Under the pieces are notes generated by a model. That model saw only the letters and a list, made by a program, of their open reading frames with translations. It ran no database searches and was not told where the DNA came from. From Falsiroseomonas sp046052145 (GTDB lineage Bacteria; Pseudomonadota; Alphaproteobacteria; Acetobacterales; Acetobacteraceae), in NCBI GenBank assembly GCA_046052145.1, contig JBJOMW010000011.1, positions 57,007 through 121,006 on the forward strand: a DNA stretch of 64,000 bases, in the 5' to 3' direction. Below, piece by piece: positions 6,166 to 14,885 of the stretch. Position 1 is the stretch's first letter; every line of letters begins with the position of its first letter. The translations under genes were made by a program, and so were the position numbers.

Positions 6166-8856
6166 CTACCCCGTGATCCGGGCCAGCGCGGCGTCGAGCC
6201 GCGCCATCTCCGCCTCGGCGGCGGCCAGCCGCTCGCGGTTCTCCTCGACCACCTCTTCCTTCGCGCGGGCAACGAAATCGGCGTTGCCAAGTTTCTGGGC
6301 GATCTTCTTGGCATCCGCCTCGGCGGCGGCGCGCGCCTTGGTCAGACGCGCACGCTCCGCGCCAAGGTCGATGACATCGGCCAGCGGCAGCATCACCGTC
6401 GCCTCGCCGACCACCACCTGCGCCACACCCTTCGGCACGGCGCCGTCGAGCGCCCTCACCTCGGTCGCGCGCGCCATGCGCCGGATCGGCTCGATCCAGC
6501 GTTCGGCGCGGGCCAACGTCGCCGGCGCCGCGCCCTGCAGCAGCAGCGGCACGGTGACAGACGGCGGGACGTTCATCTCGGCCCGCGCGCCGCGCACTTC
6601 GCCGATCAGCGCGATGAGCCAGTCGAGCTCCTCCCGCGCAGCGTCGGCCCCTGCCACCGGCGCGGCCTCGGGCCAGGCGGTGGTGATCAGGCTGCCTTCC
6701 GGCCCATAGCCGAAGCGGTGCCACAGCTCTTCCGTCAGGAAGGGCATGGCCGGGTGCAGCAGCCGCAGCAGGGTGCCGAAGACATGCTGCGCGGCGCCCT
6801 TGATCTCGGCTTTTTCCGCCCCGTCCGGACCGTTCAGCACCGGCTTCCCAAGCTCAATGAACCAGTCGCAGAAGCTGCCCCAGGTGAAGCGATAGGCGGC
6901 GGCGGCGTATTCATCGAAGCGATAGGCCTCGAGCGCGGCCGTGCACTCCGCCACGGCGCGGTTCTGCGCATCCAGGATCCAGCGCGCGAGCGGCGTCTTG
7001 GCTGAGGCCGGGTCGAAGGATGTGTCGGCTTGGATGCCGTTCATCTCGAGGAAGCGCGCGGCGTTCCAGATCTTGGTGACGAAGCCGCGATGGTCTTCCA
7101 CGCGTTTGCGTCCAAGCTTCACGTCGCGCCCCGGGCCGGTCAGCGCCGCGATGGTGAAGCGCAGCGCATCCGCGCCATAGGCGTCGATCAGCTCCAGGGG
7201 GTCCATGACGTTCCCCTTGGACTTCGACATCTTCTGGCCCTTCTCGTCGCGGACCAGGCCATGGATGTAGACGTGGCGGAACGGCACCTCGCCCATGAAA
7301 TGGATGCCCATCATCATCATCCGGGCAACCCAGAAGAAGATGATGTCGAAGCCCGTCACCAGCACATCGCCGGGGTAGTATTTCTTGAGCTCGGCGGTCT
7401 TGTCGGGCCAGCCGAGCGTGCTGAATGGCCAGAGCGCGCTGCTGAACCAGGTGTCGAGCACATCCGGGTCGCGCGCGAGCGCCACATCCCGCCCGTAATG
7501 AGCGCGCGCCTTCGCCGCCGCCTCGGCCTCGTCGAGCGCGACGAACACCTCGCCATCCGGCCCGTACCAGGCCGGGATCTGGTGCCCCCACCAGAGCTGG
7601 CGGGAGACGCACCAGGGCTGGATGTCGCGCATCCAGGCGAAGAAGGTGTTCTCCCACTGGCGCGGCACGAAGGTGGTCTGCCCGGTTTCCACGGCCTTCA
7701 CCGCGGGCTCCGCCAGCGTCTTCGCATCCACATACCACTGCATGGTCAGCCGCGGCTCGATCGGCACGCCGGAGCGGTCGCCATGCGGCACCATGTTGGT
7801 GTGCGGCTCGATCTTCTCGAGCAGCTCCAGCTCCTCAAGCCGCGCGACGATGCGCTTCCGCGCCTCGAAGCGGTCCACGCCGTCCAGCGCGCGCACGAAT
7901 TCGGGATCGCCGCCATCGGCCGACAGGCTCGCCGCGATCTCGGCCAGCGTCACCTTCGCATCGGCGTCCAGCACGCTGAGCATCGGCAGCGCATGGCGCT
8001 TGCCGACCTCGAAATCGTTGAAGTCATGCGCGGGCGTGATCTTCACCGCGCCCGTGCCCTTCTCCGGATCGGAATAGGCATCCGCCACCACCGGGATGCG
8101 CCGCCCGACCAGCGGCAGCACCAGGTGCTTGCCGACCAGGTCGCGGTAGCGCTCATCCTCGGGGTGCACGGCGACCGCGACGTCGCCCAGCATCGTCTCC
8201 GGCCGTGTGGTCGCCACCGTCAGGAAGCGGCCCGGCTGGCCCTCCACCGGATACTTCAGGTGCCAGAGACTGCCCTTCATCTCCCGGCTCTCGACCTCAA
8301 GATCGGAGATGGCGGTCTGGAACACCGGGTCCCAGTTCACCAGCCGCCGGTCGCGGTAGAGCAGGCCCTGGCTGTGCAGCGTCACGAAAACCTGCACCAC
8401 CGCCTTGGACAGGCCGGCATCCATCGTGAAGCGCTCGCGCGGCCAATCGAGCGAGGCGCCGAGGCGGCGCAGCTGGCGCGTGATGGTGCCGCCCGATTCC
8501 GCCTTCCAATCCCAGACGCGCGCGAGGAACGCTTCGCGCCCCATGGTGCGGCGGTCCTGGCCCTGGGCCGCAAGCAGCCGCTCCACCACCATCTGGGTGG
8601 CGATGCCTGCATGGTCGGTGCCCGGCATCCACAGCGCATCCCGGCCCTGCATCCGGCGCCAGCGCGTCAGCATGTCCTGGATGGACATGGTCAGCGCATG
8701 GCCGATGTGCAGGCTGCCCGTGACGTTGGGCGGCGGGATCATGATGGTGAAGGGCTTCGCGGACGAAGCCGGGTCGGCGGCGAAGGCGCCAGCCTGTTCC
8801 CAGAGCGCATAGAGGCGCGGCTCCACCGAAGCCGCATCGAAGGTCTTATCGAGCAT
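6166..8856 (-). CDS. valS: Valyl-tRNA synthetase
   Basis: An 896-residue class Ia synthetase that charges tRNA-Val. The signature H50-I-G-H follows P-P-P-N-V-T-G-S-L, and K-M-S-K-S lies roughly 60% along. Editing (CP1), anticodon-binding and a C-terminal coiled-coil arm (A-R-L-T-K-A-R-A-A-A-E-A-D-A-K-K) are all present. The ATG at 8856 gives the canonical M-L-D-K-T-F-D start; the upstream open frame is non-homologous. It follows popZ on the minus strand, a conserved alphaproteobacterial pair. Confidence 0.97.
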   Translation of the reverse strand: MLDKTFDAASVEPRLYALWEQAGAFAADPASSAKPFTIMIPPPNVTGSLHIGHALTMSIQDMLTRWRRMQGRDALWMPGTDHAGIATQMVVERLLAAQGQDRRTMGREAFLARVWDWKAESGGTITRQLRRLGASLDWPRERFTMDAGLSKAVVQVFVTLHSQGLLYRDRRLVNWDPVFQTAISDLEVESREMKGSLWHLKYPVEGQPGRFLTVATTRPETMLGDVAVAVHPEDERYRDLVGKHLVLPLVGRRIPVVADAYSDPEKGTGAVKITPAHDFNDFEVGKRHALPMLSVLDADAKVTLAEIAASLSADGGDPEFVRALDGVDRFEARKRIVARLEELELLEKIEPHTNMVPHGDRSGVPIEPRLTMQWYVDAKTLAEPAVKAVETGQTTFVPRQWENTFFAWMRDIQPWCVSRQLWWGHQIPAWYGPDGEVFVALDEAEAAAKARAHYGRDVALARDPDVLDTWFSSALWPFSTLGWPDKTAELKKYYPGDVLVTGFDIIFFWVARMMMMGIHFMGEVPFRHVYIHGLVRDEKGQKMSKSKGNVMDPLELIDAYGADALRFTIAALTGPGRDVKLGRKRVEDHRGFVTKIWNAARFLEMNGIQADTSFDPASAKTPLARWILDAQNRAVAECTAALEAYRFDEYAAAAYRFTWGSFCDWFIELGKPVLNGPDGAEKAEIKGAAQHVFGTLLRLLHPAMPFLTEELWHRFGYGPEGSLITTAWPEAAPVAGADAAREELDWLIALIGEVRGARAEMNVPPSVTVPLLLQGAAPATLARAERWIEPIRRMARATEVRALDGAVPKGVAQVVVGEATVMLPLADVIDLGAERARLTKARAAAEADAKKIAQKLGNADFVARAKEEVVEENRERLAAAEAEMARLDAALARITG

Positions 8857-8950
8857 GGGCCTTCCCTTCCGCGCCCCGCGGCGCGGCGTCAAGAGCCGTG
8901 CGGAAGACCCAGCCACGGCGCAATGGCGCCTCCGCGGTGGAAGGCCGCCC

Positions 8951-9454
8951 TCAGCCCAGCCCGCGGCTGACCACGCGCTCGATCTCGGCCCGCACCAGGC
9001 GCTCGACGATCGGCGGCAGGTGCTGGTCCAGCCATTCCTTCAGCAGCGGGCGCAATTCCTCGCGCACCACATCCTCGATACTGGGACCGCCGCGATGGAC
9101 CGGCGCGCCGCGTTCCTGGGCAACGGCACGCAGTAGCTGGCCGACGGCCGCCGTCGTCGCCGCCGCAACGGCCGGCGCGACGAGGCTTTCGGCGGCCACA
9201 GGCAGCGCGGCGGGTGCCGGTTCGGCGGGCGGTGCCGGCGGCGCGGCGACTGGGGTGGGTTCGACCATCATCGCCTCGGTCAATTGCAGCGGCTCGGCCG
9301 CCGGCTGGCCGGCAGCGCCGGCCTGCGCGCCAGCCTGTCCCCCTCCTGGGGCCTCGTCTTCGTTCAGAATGCGGCGGATCGAGGCGAGGATGTCATCCAT
9401 CGCCGGATCGCCAGCCTTAGGCTGCGGCGCGGGCCCCTGCGGTGTATTGCTCAT
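8951..9454 (-). CDS. popZ: Polar organising protein PopZ (DUF2497)
   Basis: A 167-residue scaffold protein. In alphaproteobacteria PopZ assembles at the cell pole and anchors chromosome origins through ParB. Domain order is typical: a short N-terminal helix M-D-D-I-L-A-S-I-R-R-I-L-N-E-D-E (binding region), an Ala/Pro/Glu-rich disordered linker of about 80 residues, and C-terminal helices V-R-E-E-L-R-P-L-L-K-E-W-L-D and R-A-E-I-E-R-V-V. The start is set by GAGG overlapping the tolC stop (T-GAGG-CG-ATG). It sits between tolC and valS, the same order as in relatives. PopZ is essentially restricted to alphaproteobacteria, which supports the taxonomic guess. Confidence 0.88.
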   Translation of the reverse strand: MSNTPQGPAPQPKAGDPAMDDILASIRRILNEDEAPGGGQAGAQAGAAGQPAAEPLQLTEAMMVEPTPVAAPPAPPAEPAPAALPVAAESLVAPAVAAATTAAVGQLLRAVAQERGAPVHRGGPSIEDVVREELRPLLKEWLDQHLPPIVERLVRAEIERVVSRGLG

Positions 9455-9458
9455 CGCC

Positions 9459-10862
9459 TCAGCGCCCCGGGGTGGCGGCCGGCGTGGCGGCCTGGCTCAG
9501 ATCGCCCCAGCCGGCCCAGCGGTTCCGCACCTCGCGGTAATAGGCCTCCGCGTCATAGAGCGGCACTGGCAGGTTCATGTCGCGCGCTGTGAGGCGACCG
9601 ACAGCGACGGCCAGGTTGTGCGAGGCCGTGATCACATTGGCCAGCGCGCGCACCAGCGTGACGCGGGCGTTCAGCAGTTCCTGCTCGGCATTCAGCACAT
9701 CGAGCGTGGTGCGGCTGCCCACGATCGCCTCCCGCTGCACGCCGTCGAGCGCGATCTCGGCGGCACGGATCTGGGCGCGGTTGGCATCTGCCTGGGCCCG
9801 CAGCGCCTGCAGGCTCTCAAAGGCCTGGGTCGCCTGCTGGGTGGCCAGCCGGCGCTGATCCTCCACCACCTGGCGGGCCTGCTGCGCCTGCTGGCGCGCC
9901 TGACGCACCTGCGCGTGCTCCGCCCCGCCTTGGTACAGCGGCACGGTGAGGTTGGCGGTCACCTGGTTGCTCGTGACGCGGCGGGTCGTATCGGCCGAGA
10001 AGTCGTTGCGGGCGCTTTGCGCGGTGACGCTGGCCTGCGGCATCAGCGCCGAGAACTGCACATCCACGAAGTCGCGCGCCGCGGCTTCGTCGAACAGGGC
10101 GGCGATCACGTTCGGATTGTTCTGCCCGGCCATCTGCCCGGCCTCCGGCGAGCCGTTGACCGGAACGCGCAGCGGCTGCGGCGGGGTCAGGCGTTGGGGC
10201 GGCTCGCCGACGACGCGGGTGAAGGTGGCGCGCGACGTCTGCAGCCGGCCTTCGGCGTCGGCCCGCGCGGCGCGCGCCCCGGCCAGGCGGCTTTCGGCCT
10301 GCGCCACATCGGTGCGCGTGATCTCGCCCACCCGGAAGCGCTCATTGGTGGCCTGGAGCTGGCGCATCAGCACCTGCTCGTTGTTGGTGTTGAGGCGGAC
10401 CTCTTCCTGGTCGCGGATGACGCTCACATAGGCGGTGACGGTGTCGAGCAGCACCTGCTGTTCGGTGGCCAGCAGCCGGGCGCGCTGCGCCAGCACCTGG
10501 TTCTCGGCGCGCGCGGTGGAGGACACGGTGCGCCCGCCGCGGTAGAGCGGCTGCGTGACCGAGGCGTTGACCGCGGTCGGGTCGCGGTTGGTGCGGGCCG
10601 GCGTACCACGGCGGGACTGGGTTTCCGCATCAACCGCGCCGACGCTCCCGCCGAGCTGCACCGTGGGGCGCCAGCCGGCGAGCGCCTGGGGCACGTTCTC
10701 ATCCACCGCGCGGAGCTGCGCCCGCGCAGCCTGGAGCGCCGGGTTGTTGCTGTAGGCCAGCGCCAGCGCCTCCTGCAGCGTCTGCGCAGAGGCGGGGCGG
10801 AGCTGCACGACCGCGGCGGCAGTCATCACCAGCGCGGCCAAGGCGAAACGCGAGGCGGTCAT
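9459..10862 (-). CDS. tolC: TolC family outer-membrane channel protein
   Basis: A 467-residue outer-membrane efflux/secretion duct subunit. A Sec signal peptide with predicted cleavage after A-S-A (about residue 26) precedes two OEP repeats rich in long amphipathic helices. Typical features include T-L-x-E-A-L-x-L-A-Y-x-N-N-P at the mature start and V-G-x-R-T-x-L-D-V-L-N-A-E-Q-E-L in the second repeat. GGAGGG precedes the ATG at 10862. It lies between pcm and popZ. The RND pair at 25.6-29.9 kb has no outer-membrane gene of its own, so this TolC could serve it (inference). Confidence 0.93.
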   Translation of the reverse strand: MTASRFALAALVMTAAAVVQLRPASAQTLQEALALAYSNNPALQAARAQLRAVDENVPQALAGWRPTVQLGGSVGAVDAETQSRRGTPARTNRDPTAVNASVTQPLYRGGRTVSSTARAENQVLAQRARLLATEQQVLLDTVTAYVSVIRDQEEVRLNTNNEQVLMRQLQATNERFRVGEITRTDVAQAESRLAGARAARADAEGRLQTSRATFTRVVGEPPQRLTPPQPLRVPVNGSPEAGQMAGQNNPNVIAALFDEAAARDFVDVQFSALMPQASVTAQSARNDFSADTTRRVTSNQVTANLTVPLYQGGAEHAQVRQARQQAQQARQVVEDQRRLATQQATQAFESLQALRAQADANRAQIRAAEIALDGVQREAIVGSRTTLDVLNAEQELLNARVTLVRALANVITASHNLAVAVGRLTARDMNLPVPLYDAEAYYREVRNRWAGWGDLSQAATPAATPGR

Positions 10863-10991
10863 CCAAGTCCCTCCGAAGCGGATCGCAGGCTACACCATCG
10901 CCGCAGCAGCCGGAATGTCCGCGCGGCAATGTGTCGCGGAAGTCTCTGAAACAAAAGCTTACCGCGCGCCGCCTAACGACACGCTGCGCTG

Positions 10992-11717
10992 TCAGAAAAC
11001 GAAGCCTGGGGCGCGCCGGAAGGCTGGCAGGGGCAGCGTCGCGCAGTCGAAGGCATCCGACAGGCTGAAGCTGCCGCCCACCCGCCGGCCCAGAACAGCG
11101 CGAGAGGAGATCCCGCGGGAGGCCGCTTCCAGCACCGTCGCCAGCCGCCCGCCCTCGGCGAGCTGCCCGATGATGGCCTGCGGCACCTCCGGCACCTCAC
11201 CCTCGATCAGAATGGCGTCATAGGGCGCGCCAGCGGCATGCCCCTCCGTGACCGGCCCCTCCACGAGACGAAGCTCTGCCGGGGCAATGAGGCCAGCGAG
11301 CGCCCGGCGCGCCGAAGCGACCAGCGCCGCATCCTCCTCGAGCGCGACCACCTGCGCCCCGCACTGCGCGGCGACCGTGGCGGCATAGCCCGTGCCGGCC
11401 CCGACCACGAGCACCCGGTCGCCCGGGCGGATCGCCAGCAGCTGCAGCAGCCGCGCGATGACCATCGGCTCCATCAGGGCGCGCCCGCCCGGCAGGCGGA
11501 CATCCTCATCCACATAGGCGCGGGCAGCGAGATGCGGCGGCAGGAAGCGCTCGCGGGGGATCTCGCCCATGGCGGCCAGAAGGCGCGGATCCGTGACGCG
11601 GTTGGGGCGAAGCTGGCCGTCCACCATATGCTTCCGGGCCTCGGCCATGTCGGGCGCGACGGCACCAGGCGCAGCGAGCCCGGCGGGCGGGCGGACGGAG
11701 ATTGCTTCGGGACGCAT
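10992..11717 (-). CDS. pcm: Protein-L-isoaspartate O-methyltransferase
   Basis: A 241-residue SAM-dependent methyltransferase of the PCMT family, repairing isoaspartyl residues in proteins. Family N-terminus A-R-K-H-M-V-D-G-Q-L-R-P-N-R-V-T-D and SAM motif I V-L-V-V-G-A-G-T-G-Y are clear. The frame is open upstream to 11867, but a promoter-like pair puts transcription start near 11735, and the ATG at 11717 has GGAAGAGG eight bases upstream. An ATG at 11735 is the alternative. It is upstream of tolC on the same strand, an arrangement shared by many alphaproteobacteria. The position next to tolC suggests to some a secretion-linked role, which is unproven. Confidence 0.88.
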   Translation of the reverse strand: MRPEAISVRPPAGLAAPGAVAPDMAEARKHMVDGQLRPNRVTDPRLLAAMGEIPRERFLPPHLAARAYVDEDVRLPGGRALMEPMVIARLLQLLAIRPGDRVLVVGAGTGYAATVAAQCGAQVVALEEDAALVASARRALAGLIAPAELRLVEGPVTEGHAAGAPYDAILIEGEVPEVPQAIIGQLAEGGRLATVLEAASRGISSRAVLGRRVGGSFSLSDAFDCATLPLPAFRRAPGFVF

Positions 11718-11741
11718 CGCAACTGCCTCTTCCATGCCACG

Positions 11742-11770
11742 GTTATAAGACGGGGCCAGGACCTGGCCAA
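11742..11770 (-). promoter_or_regulatory. Candidate sigma-70 promoter for pcm
   Basis: On the minus strand TTGGCC (11765-11770) and TATAAC (11742-11747) are exactly 17 bases apart. The implied start near 11735 leaves the GGAAGAGG ribosome binding site of the ATG at 11717 inside the leader. Confidence 0.55.
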
Positions 11771-11796
11771 GCACGGGCCCGCACGGCGCGGCCCGC

Positions 11797-11825
11797 TTGA
11801 CCCGCGCGGCCCGCTGCCGGATAAA
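11797..11825 (+). promoter_or_regulatory. Candidate promoter for tRNA-Cys
   Basis: TTGACC (11797-11802), a 17-base spacer and GATAAA (11820-11825) place a start about 10 bases before the tRNA. It is divergent from the pcm promoter in the same 125-base spacer. Confidence 0.5.
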
Positions 11826-11841
11826 GACCCCGCTACGGCGT

Positions 11842-11912
11842 GGCCGCGTGGCAGAGTGGTGATGCACCGGACTGCAAATCCGTGAATGCCGGTTCGATTC
11901 CGGCCGCGGCCT
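11842..11912 (+). tRNA. tRNA-Cys (GCA)
   Basis: A full cloverleaf: acceptor GGCCGCG (11842-11848) pairs with CGCGGCC (11905-11911), the T arm GCCGG-TTCGATT-CCGGC is perfect, and the anticodon loop CTGCAAA carries GCA. The anticodon stem has one C-U mismatch at its outer pair. The discriminator base is U, as required for cysteine tRNA. CCA is not encoded; a T-run follows directly and may act in termination. Confidence 0.95.
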
Positions 11913-12099
11913 TTTTGTTTTTCATGCCTCAATCGCCGGCGCGTCCTCCGGACGCTTGGCTTTCGCGCCTCGGACATGTTGCGCCCAGCCCGACAGTCGG
12001 TCGCGGCGCGGCGGCCGCTGTGCGGCCGCATCCTCGGTGCGTGCGTCGGTTCTGGGGCTGTCGTTGTGCTGGCGGACTGGCGGCGTGCTCGAAGGGGGC

Positions 12100-12128
12100 T
12101 TCACCGCGCCCGGTTCGGTTGCTATAGC
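12100..12128 (+). promoter_or_regulatory. Candidate promoter for tRNA-Asn
   Basis: TTCACC (12100-12105) and TATAGC (12123-12128) with a 17-base spacer, 15 bases before the tRNA. The rest of the 11913-12143 spacer shows no convincing gene. Confidence 0.45.
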
Positions 12129-12143
12129 GCCGCCCACCGTTGA

Positions 12144-12218
12144 TCCGGCGTGGCGCAGCGGTAGCGCAGCGGACTGTTAATCCGTTGGTCGTTGGTTCGA
12201 ATCCAACCGCCGGAGCCA
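12144..12218 (+). tRNA. tRNA-Asn (GTT)
   Basis: Acceptor TCCGGCG (12144-12150) pairs with CGCCGGA (12208-12214), the T arm GTTGG-TTCGAAT-CCAAC is perfect, and the anticodon loop CTGTTAA carries GTT. The discriminator G is followed by an encoded CCA (12216-12218), unlike the neighbouring tRNA-Cys. Confidence 0.96.
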
Positions 12219-12225
12219 GGTTTGC

Positions 12226-12254
12226 CTCCCCCGTCGGCCCTGCCGGCGGGGGAG
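12226..12254 (+). terminator. Hairpin terminator after tRNA-Asn
   Basis: A 12-bp stem (12226-12237 with 12243-12254, one G-T pair) with a CCCTG loop lies eight bases after the tRNA, followed by TTGCGTTT. Confidence 0.7.
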
Positions 12255-12288
12255 TTGCGTTTCAGGGCCCCTCCGTCACGCTGCGACG

Positions 12289-12930
12289 ATGACGCCCCCG
12301 GGCCGCCGCTTCGACCTCGTTATTCTCGATTTCGACGGCACCCTGGCCGATAGCTGGCCCTGGCTGCTCGGCGCACTCGACGAAACCGCCCTCCGCTTCG
12401 GCCTGCACCGCCCCTCACCCGCCGAGGCCGAGGCGCTGCGTGGCCAGGATCACCGCACCGCGCTCCGCGCCCTTGGCGTCCGGCCCTGGCAGGTGCCGCG
12501 CATTGCGATGCATCTGCGGCGGCTCGCCGCCTCCGCCCCGCCCCCGCCGCTGTTCCCCGGCATCCCAGCCCTGCTGCAGGGCCTGCACGCGCGGGGCGTG
12601 ACGCTCGCCGTGGCAAGTTCGAACAGCGCGGCGCAGATCGCCCGCACGCTCGGGCCTAGCTTGTCGGGCCTGATCGCACATGTCGCGGCCGATGCGCCGC
12701 TGAGCGGGAAGCCCGCGCGCTTCCGTTGGGTCCTGCGCGCCAGCGCCATCCCCGCCGCACGCGCCGCCGCACTTGGCGACGAGTTGCGCGACATAGAGGC
12801 CGCGCGCGCCTGCGGCCTCGCAGCGGCCGCCGTCGCCTGGGGCTATGCCCGCCCTGCCCTGCTCGCGGCCAGCCGGCCCGAGATGTTCTTCCAGTCGCCA
12901 GAGGACGCGCTGGCCTCCCTGGCCGCCTAG
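12289..12930 (+). CDS. HAD family hydrolase (phosphatase-like)
   Basis: A 213-residue haloacid-dehalogenase-fold phosphatase, close in layout to phosphoglycolate phosphatases. Motif I is L-D14-F-D16-G-T-L-A, a small helical cap follows, motif II is A-S-S-N-S, motif III lysine lies in L-S-G-K-P, and motif IV is L-G-D-E-L-R-D-I-E-A-A. The substrate is unknown. Its stop codon overlaps that of the convergent PhnM-like gene by the shared bases CTAG. Proximity to the phosphonate genes makes a role in phosphorylated-intermediate recycling possible, but this is only context. Confidence 0.85.
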   Translation: MTPPGRRFDLVILDFDGTLADSWPWLLGALDETALRFGLHRPSPAEAEALRGQDHRTALRALGVRPWQVPRIAMHLRRLAASAPPPPLFPGIPALLQGLHARGVTLAVASSNSAAQIARTLGPSLSGLIAHVAADAPLSGKPARFRWVLRASAIPAARAAALGDELRDIEAARACGLAAAAVAWGYARPALLAASRPEMFFQSPEDALASLAA

Positions 12931-14078
12931 TTCAGCCGCGCGGCGCCCACCGGCGAGACCCAGGCGAGTCGCCCACCCGCGAAGGTCGCCGCCGGGGCGC
13001 GCGTGGCCGGGTCCAGCACCACCACATCGCCGCGCAGCCCCGGCGCGATCCGTCCGCGATCCATGAGCCCCGTCGCCTCCGCCGGATTCGTTGAGACCAG
13101 CGCCCAGGCCGCGGCGAAGTCGAGCACGCCGCGCCCGGCCAGCACGAAGGCCGCCTCCGCCATCGCTGGCCAGACATAATCGGAGGCCAGCACCGTCACG
13201 AGCCCGCGCTCCGCCAATGGGGCGGCCGCCGACCAGCCGAGATGGCTGCCCCCGCGCACGACATTCGGCGCACCCATCACCACATGCTCGCCCGCCGCGC
13301 GCGCCTCCGCCGCGACAGCCTCCGCCATCGGGAATTCGCAGATGCGCGCGCCGAGCGCGCGGAAGCCAGCGCGCATCTCTGTCGTCGCATCGTCATGGCT
13401 CAGCACCGGGATCGCGGCGGCGCGCGCAGCTGCCGCCAGGCGATGCTGCGCCGCCGGCACCTCCGCGCGGCGCGACCAGGCGCGCTCGGCGAGCGCCCGA
13501 AACGCCTCAGGCGTGATGCCGCAGCGCCCAGCATATTTTGCGACCTGCTTCGCATCCGACAGGCGCTTCATGATGCCGGGCGTGTGGTCGTTATAAGCCA
13601 GCAGCTGCACGCGCCCTTCCGCGATATCGGCCAGCACCTCCTCCAGCGCGTCGAGGTTGTCGGCCTCGAAGCGGCAATGGATGCGCAGATCCACTCCCGC
13701 CCCCAGGGGCGAAGCCGCGCGCGCCGCCGCGACGGCGGAAAGCGTCGCGCGCCAGGCCTCGATGCCGCGCAGCCCTGGCTCCCAGGACAGGGTGACGCCG
13801 AGGAAGGCCGTGGTGATGCCCGCGGCCAGCAGCTGCGCCGCGCTGTCGCGCAACGCCATTCCCTGCGGGACTTCGACGCCTGGCCGCGGCTGCACCTGGC
13901 GCTCATGCGCATCGCCATGGATGTCCACAAGCCCGGGCAGCACGAGCAGCCCGGCCGCGTCGAAGCGTCGCGCGAGGGCGGGCGGCGCCTCTGTCACCAC
14001 GCCATCGGCCAGCGCGACATCGGCGCGCGCCAAGCGGCCTTCCAGCAGCGCCTCGCCGCCTGTGATCAGCCATGCCAT
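12927..14078 (-). CDS. phnM: PhnM-like amidohydrolase, first paralogue
   Basis: A 383-residue amidohydrolase of the PhnM group, whose known member removes pyrophosphate from ribose-1-methylphosphonate 5-triphosphate in the C-P lyase pathway. Conserved landmarks are all kept: D-I-H-G-D-A-H-E-R-Q-V-Q-P-R-P-G, Y-N-D-H-T-P-G, L-S-H-D-D-A-T, A-P-N-V-V-R-G-G-S-H and A-S-D-Y. The first metal motif reads H-G-D-A-H-E-R where the operon copy (19383-20525) reads H-T-D-N-L-E-R. It lies six bases after phnF on the same strand, so it is probably co-transcribed with the repressor rather than with phnGHIJKLM. It could be a divergent isoenzyme or act on a related phosphorylated substrate. Confidence 0.82.
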   Translation of the reverse strand: MAWLITGGEALLEGRLARADVALADGVVTEAPPALARRFDAAGLLVLPGLVDIHGDAHERQVQPRPGVEVPQGMALRDSAAQLLAAGITTAFLGVTLSWEPGLRGIEAWRATLSAVAAARAASPLGAGVDLRIHCRFEADNLDALEEVLADIAEGRVQLLAYNDHTPGIMKRLSDAKQVAKYAGRCGITPEAFRALAERAWSRRAEVPAAQHRLAAAARAAAIPVLSHDDATTEMRAGFRALGARICEFPMAEAVAAEARAAGEHVVMGAPNVVRGGSHLGWSAAAPLAERGLVTVLASDYVWPAMAEAAFVLAGRGVLDFAAAWALVSTNPAEATGLMDRGRIAPGLRGDVVVLDPATRAPAATFAGGRLAWVSPVGAARLN

Positions 14079-14083
14079 CGCGA

Positions 14084-14842
14084 TCAGGACTCCACCACCA
14101 GCTGCACACGGCCTGCGGCATAGCGGGCGAATGTGACATCCACTACCGCGCCGGCCGGGTCCACATTCACCGCTTCCGTCACCAGGATCGGCCGCGCGCG
14201 GGATTGCTGCAGCAGCTCCGCTTCCTCCGGCGTCGGCAAACGCGCGGTGATGCGCGTCACGCGGCGGCTGTAATCGGGCACGCCCGAGGCCGCGAGCGCC
14301 GCCGTGATCGACGGATCGGCCGCCAGCAGCGCGGCCAGACGCGGGAAGCGCGCGGCGGGGAAGTGGTGCGTGCCGATCACCACCGGCCGCCCATCGGCCA
14401 GCGCGAGCCGCTCGACCAGGATCACCGGCCGGCCGCGGCGGAGCCCGAGCGCCTCGGCGATCGCCGCATCCGCCGGGACCTCCTCCACGCGCAGCAGCTT
14501 GCCCTCCGGTGCGCGGTTCTGCCGTCGGATATTCTCAGAAAAGCGGGTGCGCGGACCCAGGCGATAGTCGAGCACATCCTCCGCGACGAAGCTGCCGCGG
14601 CCCTGCTCGATCCGCACCAGACCGCGTGCTTCCAGCTCCTCCATCGCGCGGCGGACGGTGTGGCGGTTCACGCCGAAGCGCGCCGCAAGCTCCGCCTCGG
14701 TCGGCAGGCGTGCGCCGGGCTGGTGCGCGCCGGCGGCGATCTCGGCCTCCATCGCCTGCTGGATCTGGCGCCACAGCGCGACACCCTCGCCGCGGGCAAG
14801 ACCCGTAGGCAGGGCCGGCTTCGGCGGTGCGCGGTCTGTCAT
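14084..14842 (-). CDS. phnF: GntR-family phosphonate regulator PhnF
   Basis: A 252-residue transcription factor of the HutC/PhnF subfamily. A winged helix-turn-helix occupies residues 25-85 (L-P-T-E-A-E-L-A-A-R-F-G-V-N-R-H-T-V-R-R) and a UTRA ligand-binding domain fills the rest. PhnF proteins repress phn genes. Here it is divergent from phnG with a roughly 95-base control region, and is followed by the first phnM. The ATG at 14842 starts the recognisable domain; the open frame continues upstream to 14956 across the promoter region. Confidence 0.9.
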   Translation of the reverse strand: MTDRAPPKPALPTGLARGEGVALWRQIQQAMEAEIAAGAHQPGARLPTEAELAARFGVNRHTVRRAMEELEARGLVRIEQGRGSFVAEDVLDYRLGPRTRFSENIRRQNRAPEGKLLRVEEVPADAAIAEALGLRRGRPVILVERLALADGRPVVIGTHHFPAARFPRLAALLAADPSITAALAASGVPDYSRRVTRITARLPTPEEAELLQQSRARPILVTEAVNVDPAGAVVDVTFARYAAGRVQLVVES

Positions 14843-14885
14843 GGAAACTTCAATCTCCTGGCGGCGGCGCGGTGGCAGTTTCGCC

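Noticed and set aside
7030..8970. Plus-strand open frame of 646 codons over valS
   Set aside because: Antisense to valS, whose HIGH and KMSKS motifs are intact; His/Arg-rich shadow.
11840..12180. Short plus-strand frames over the tRNA region
   Set aside because: They run through two folded tRNA genes and have no ribosome binding site or homologous motif.
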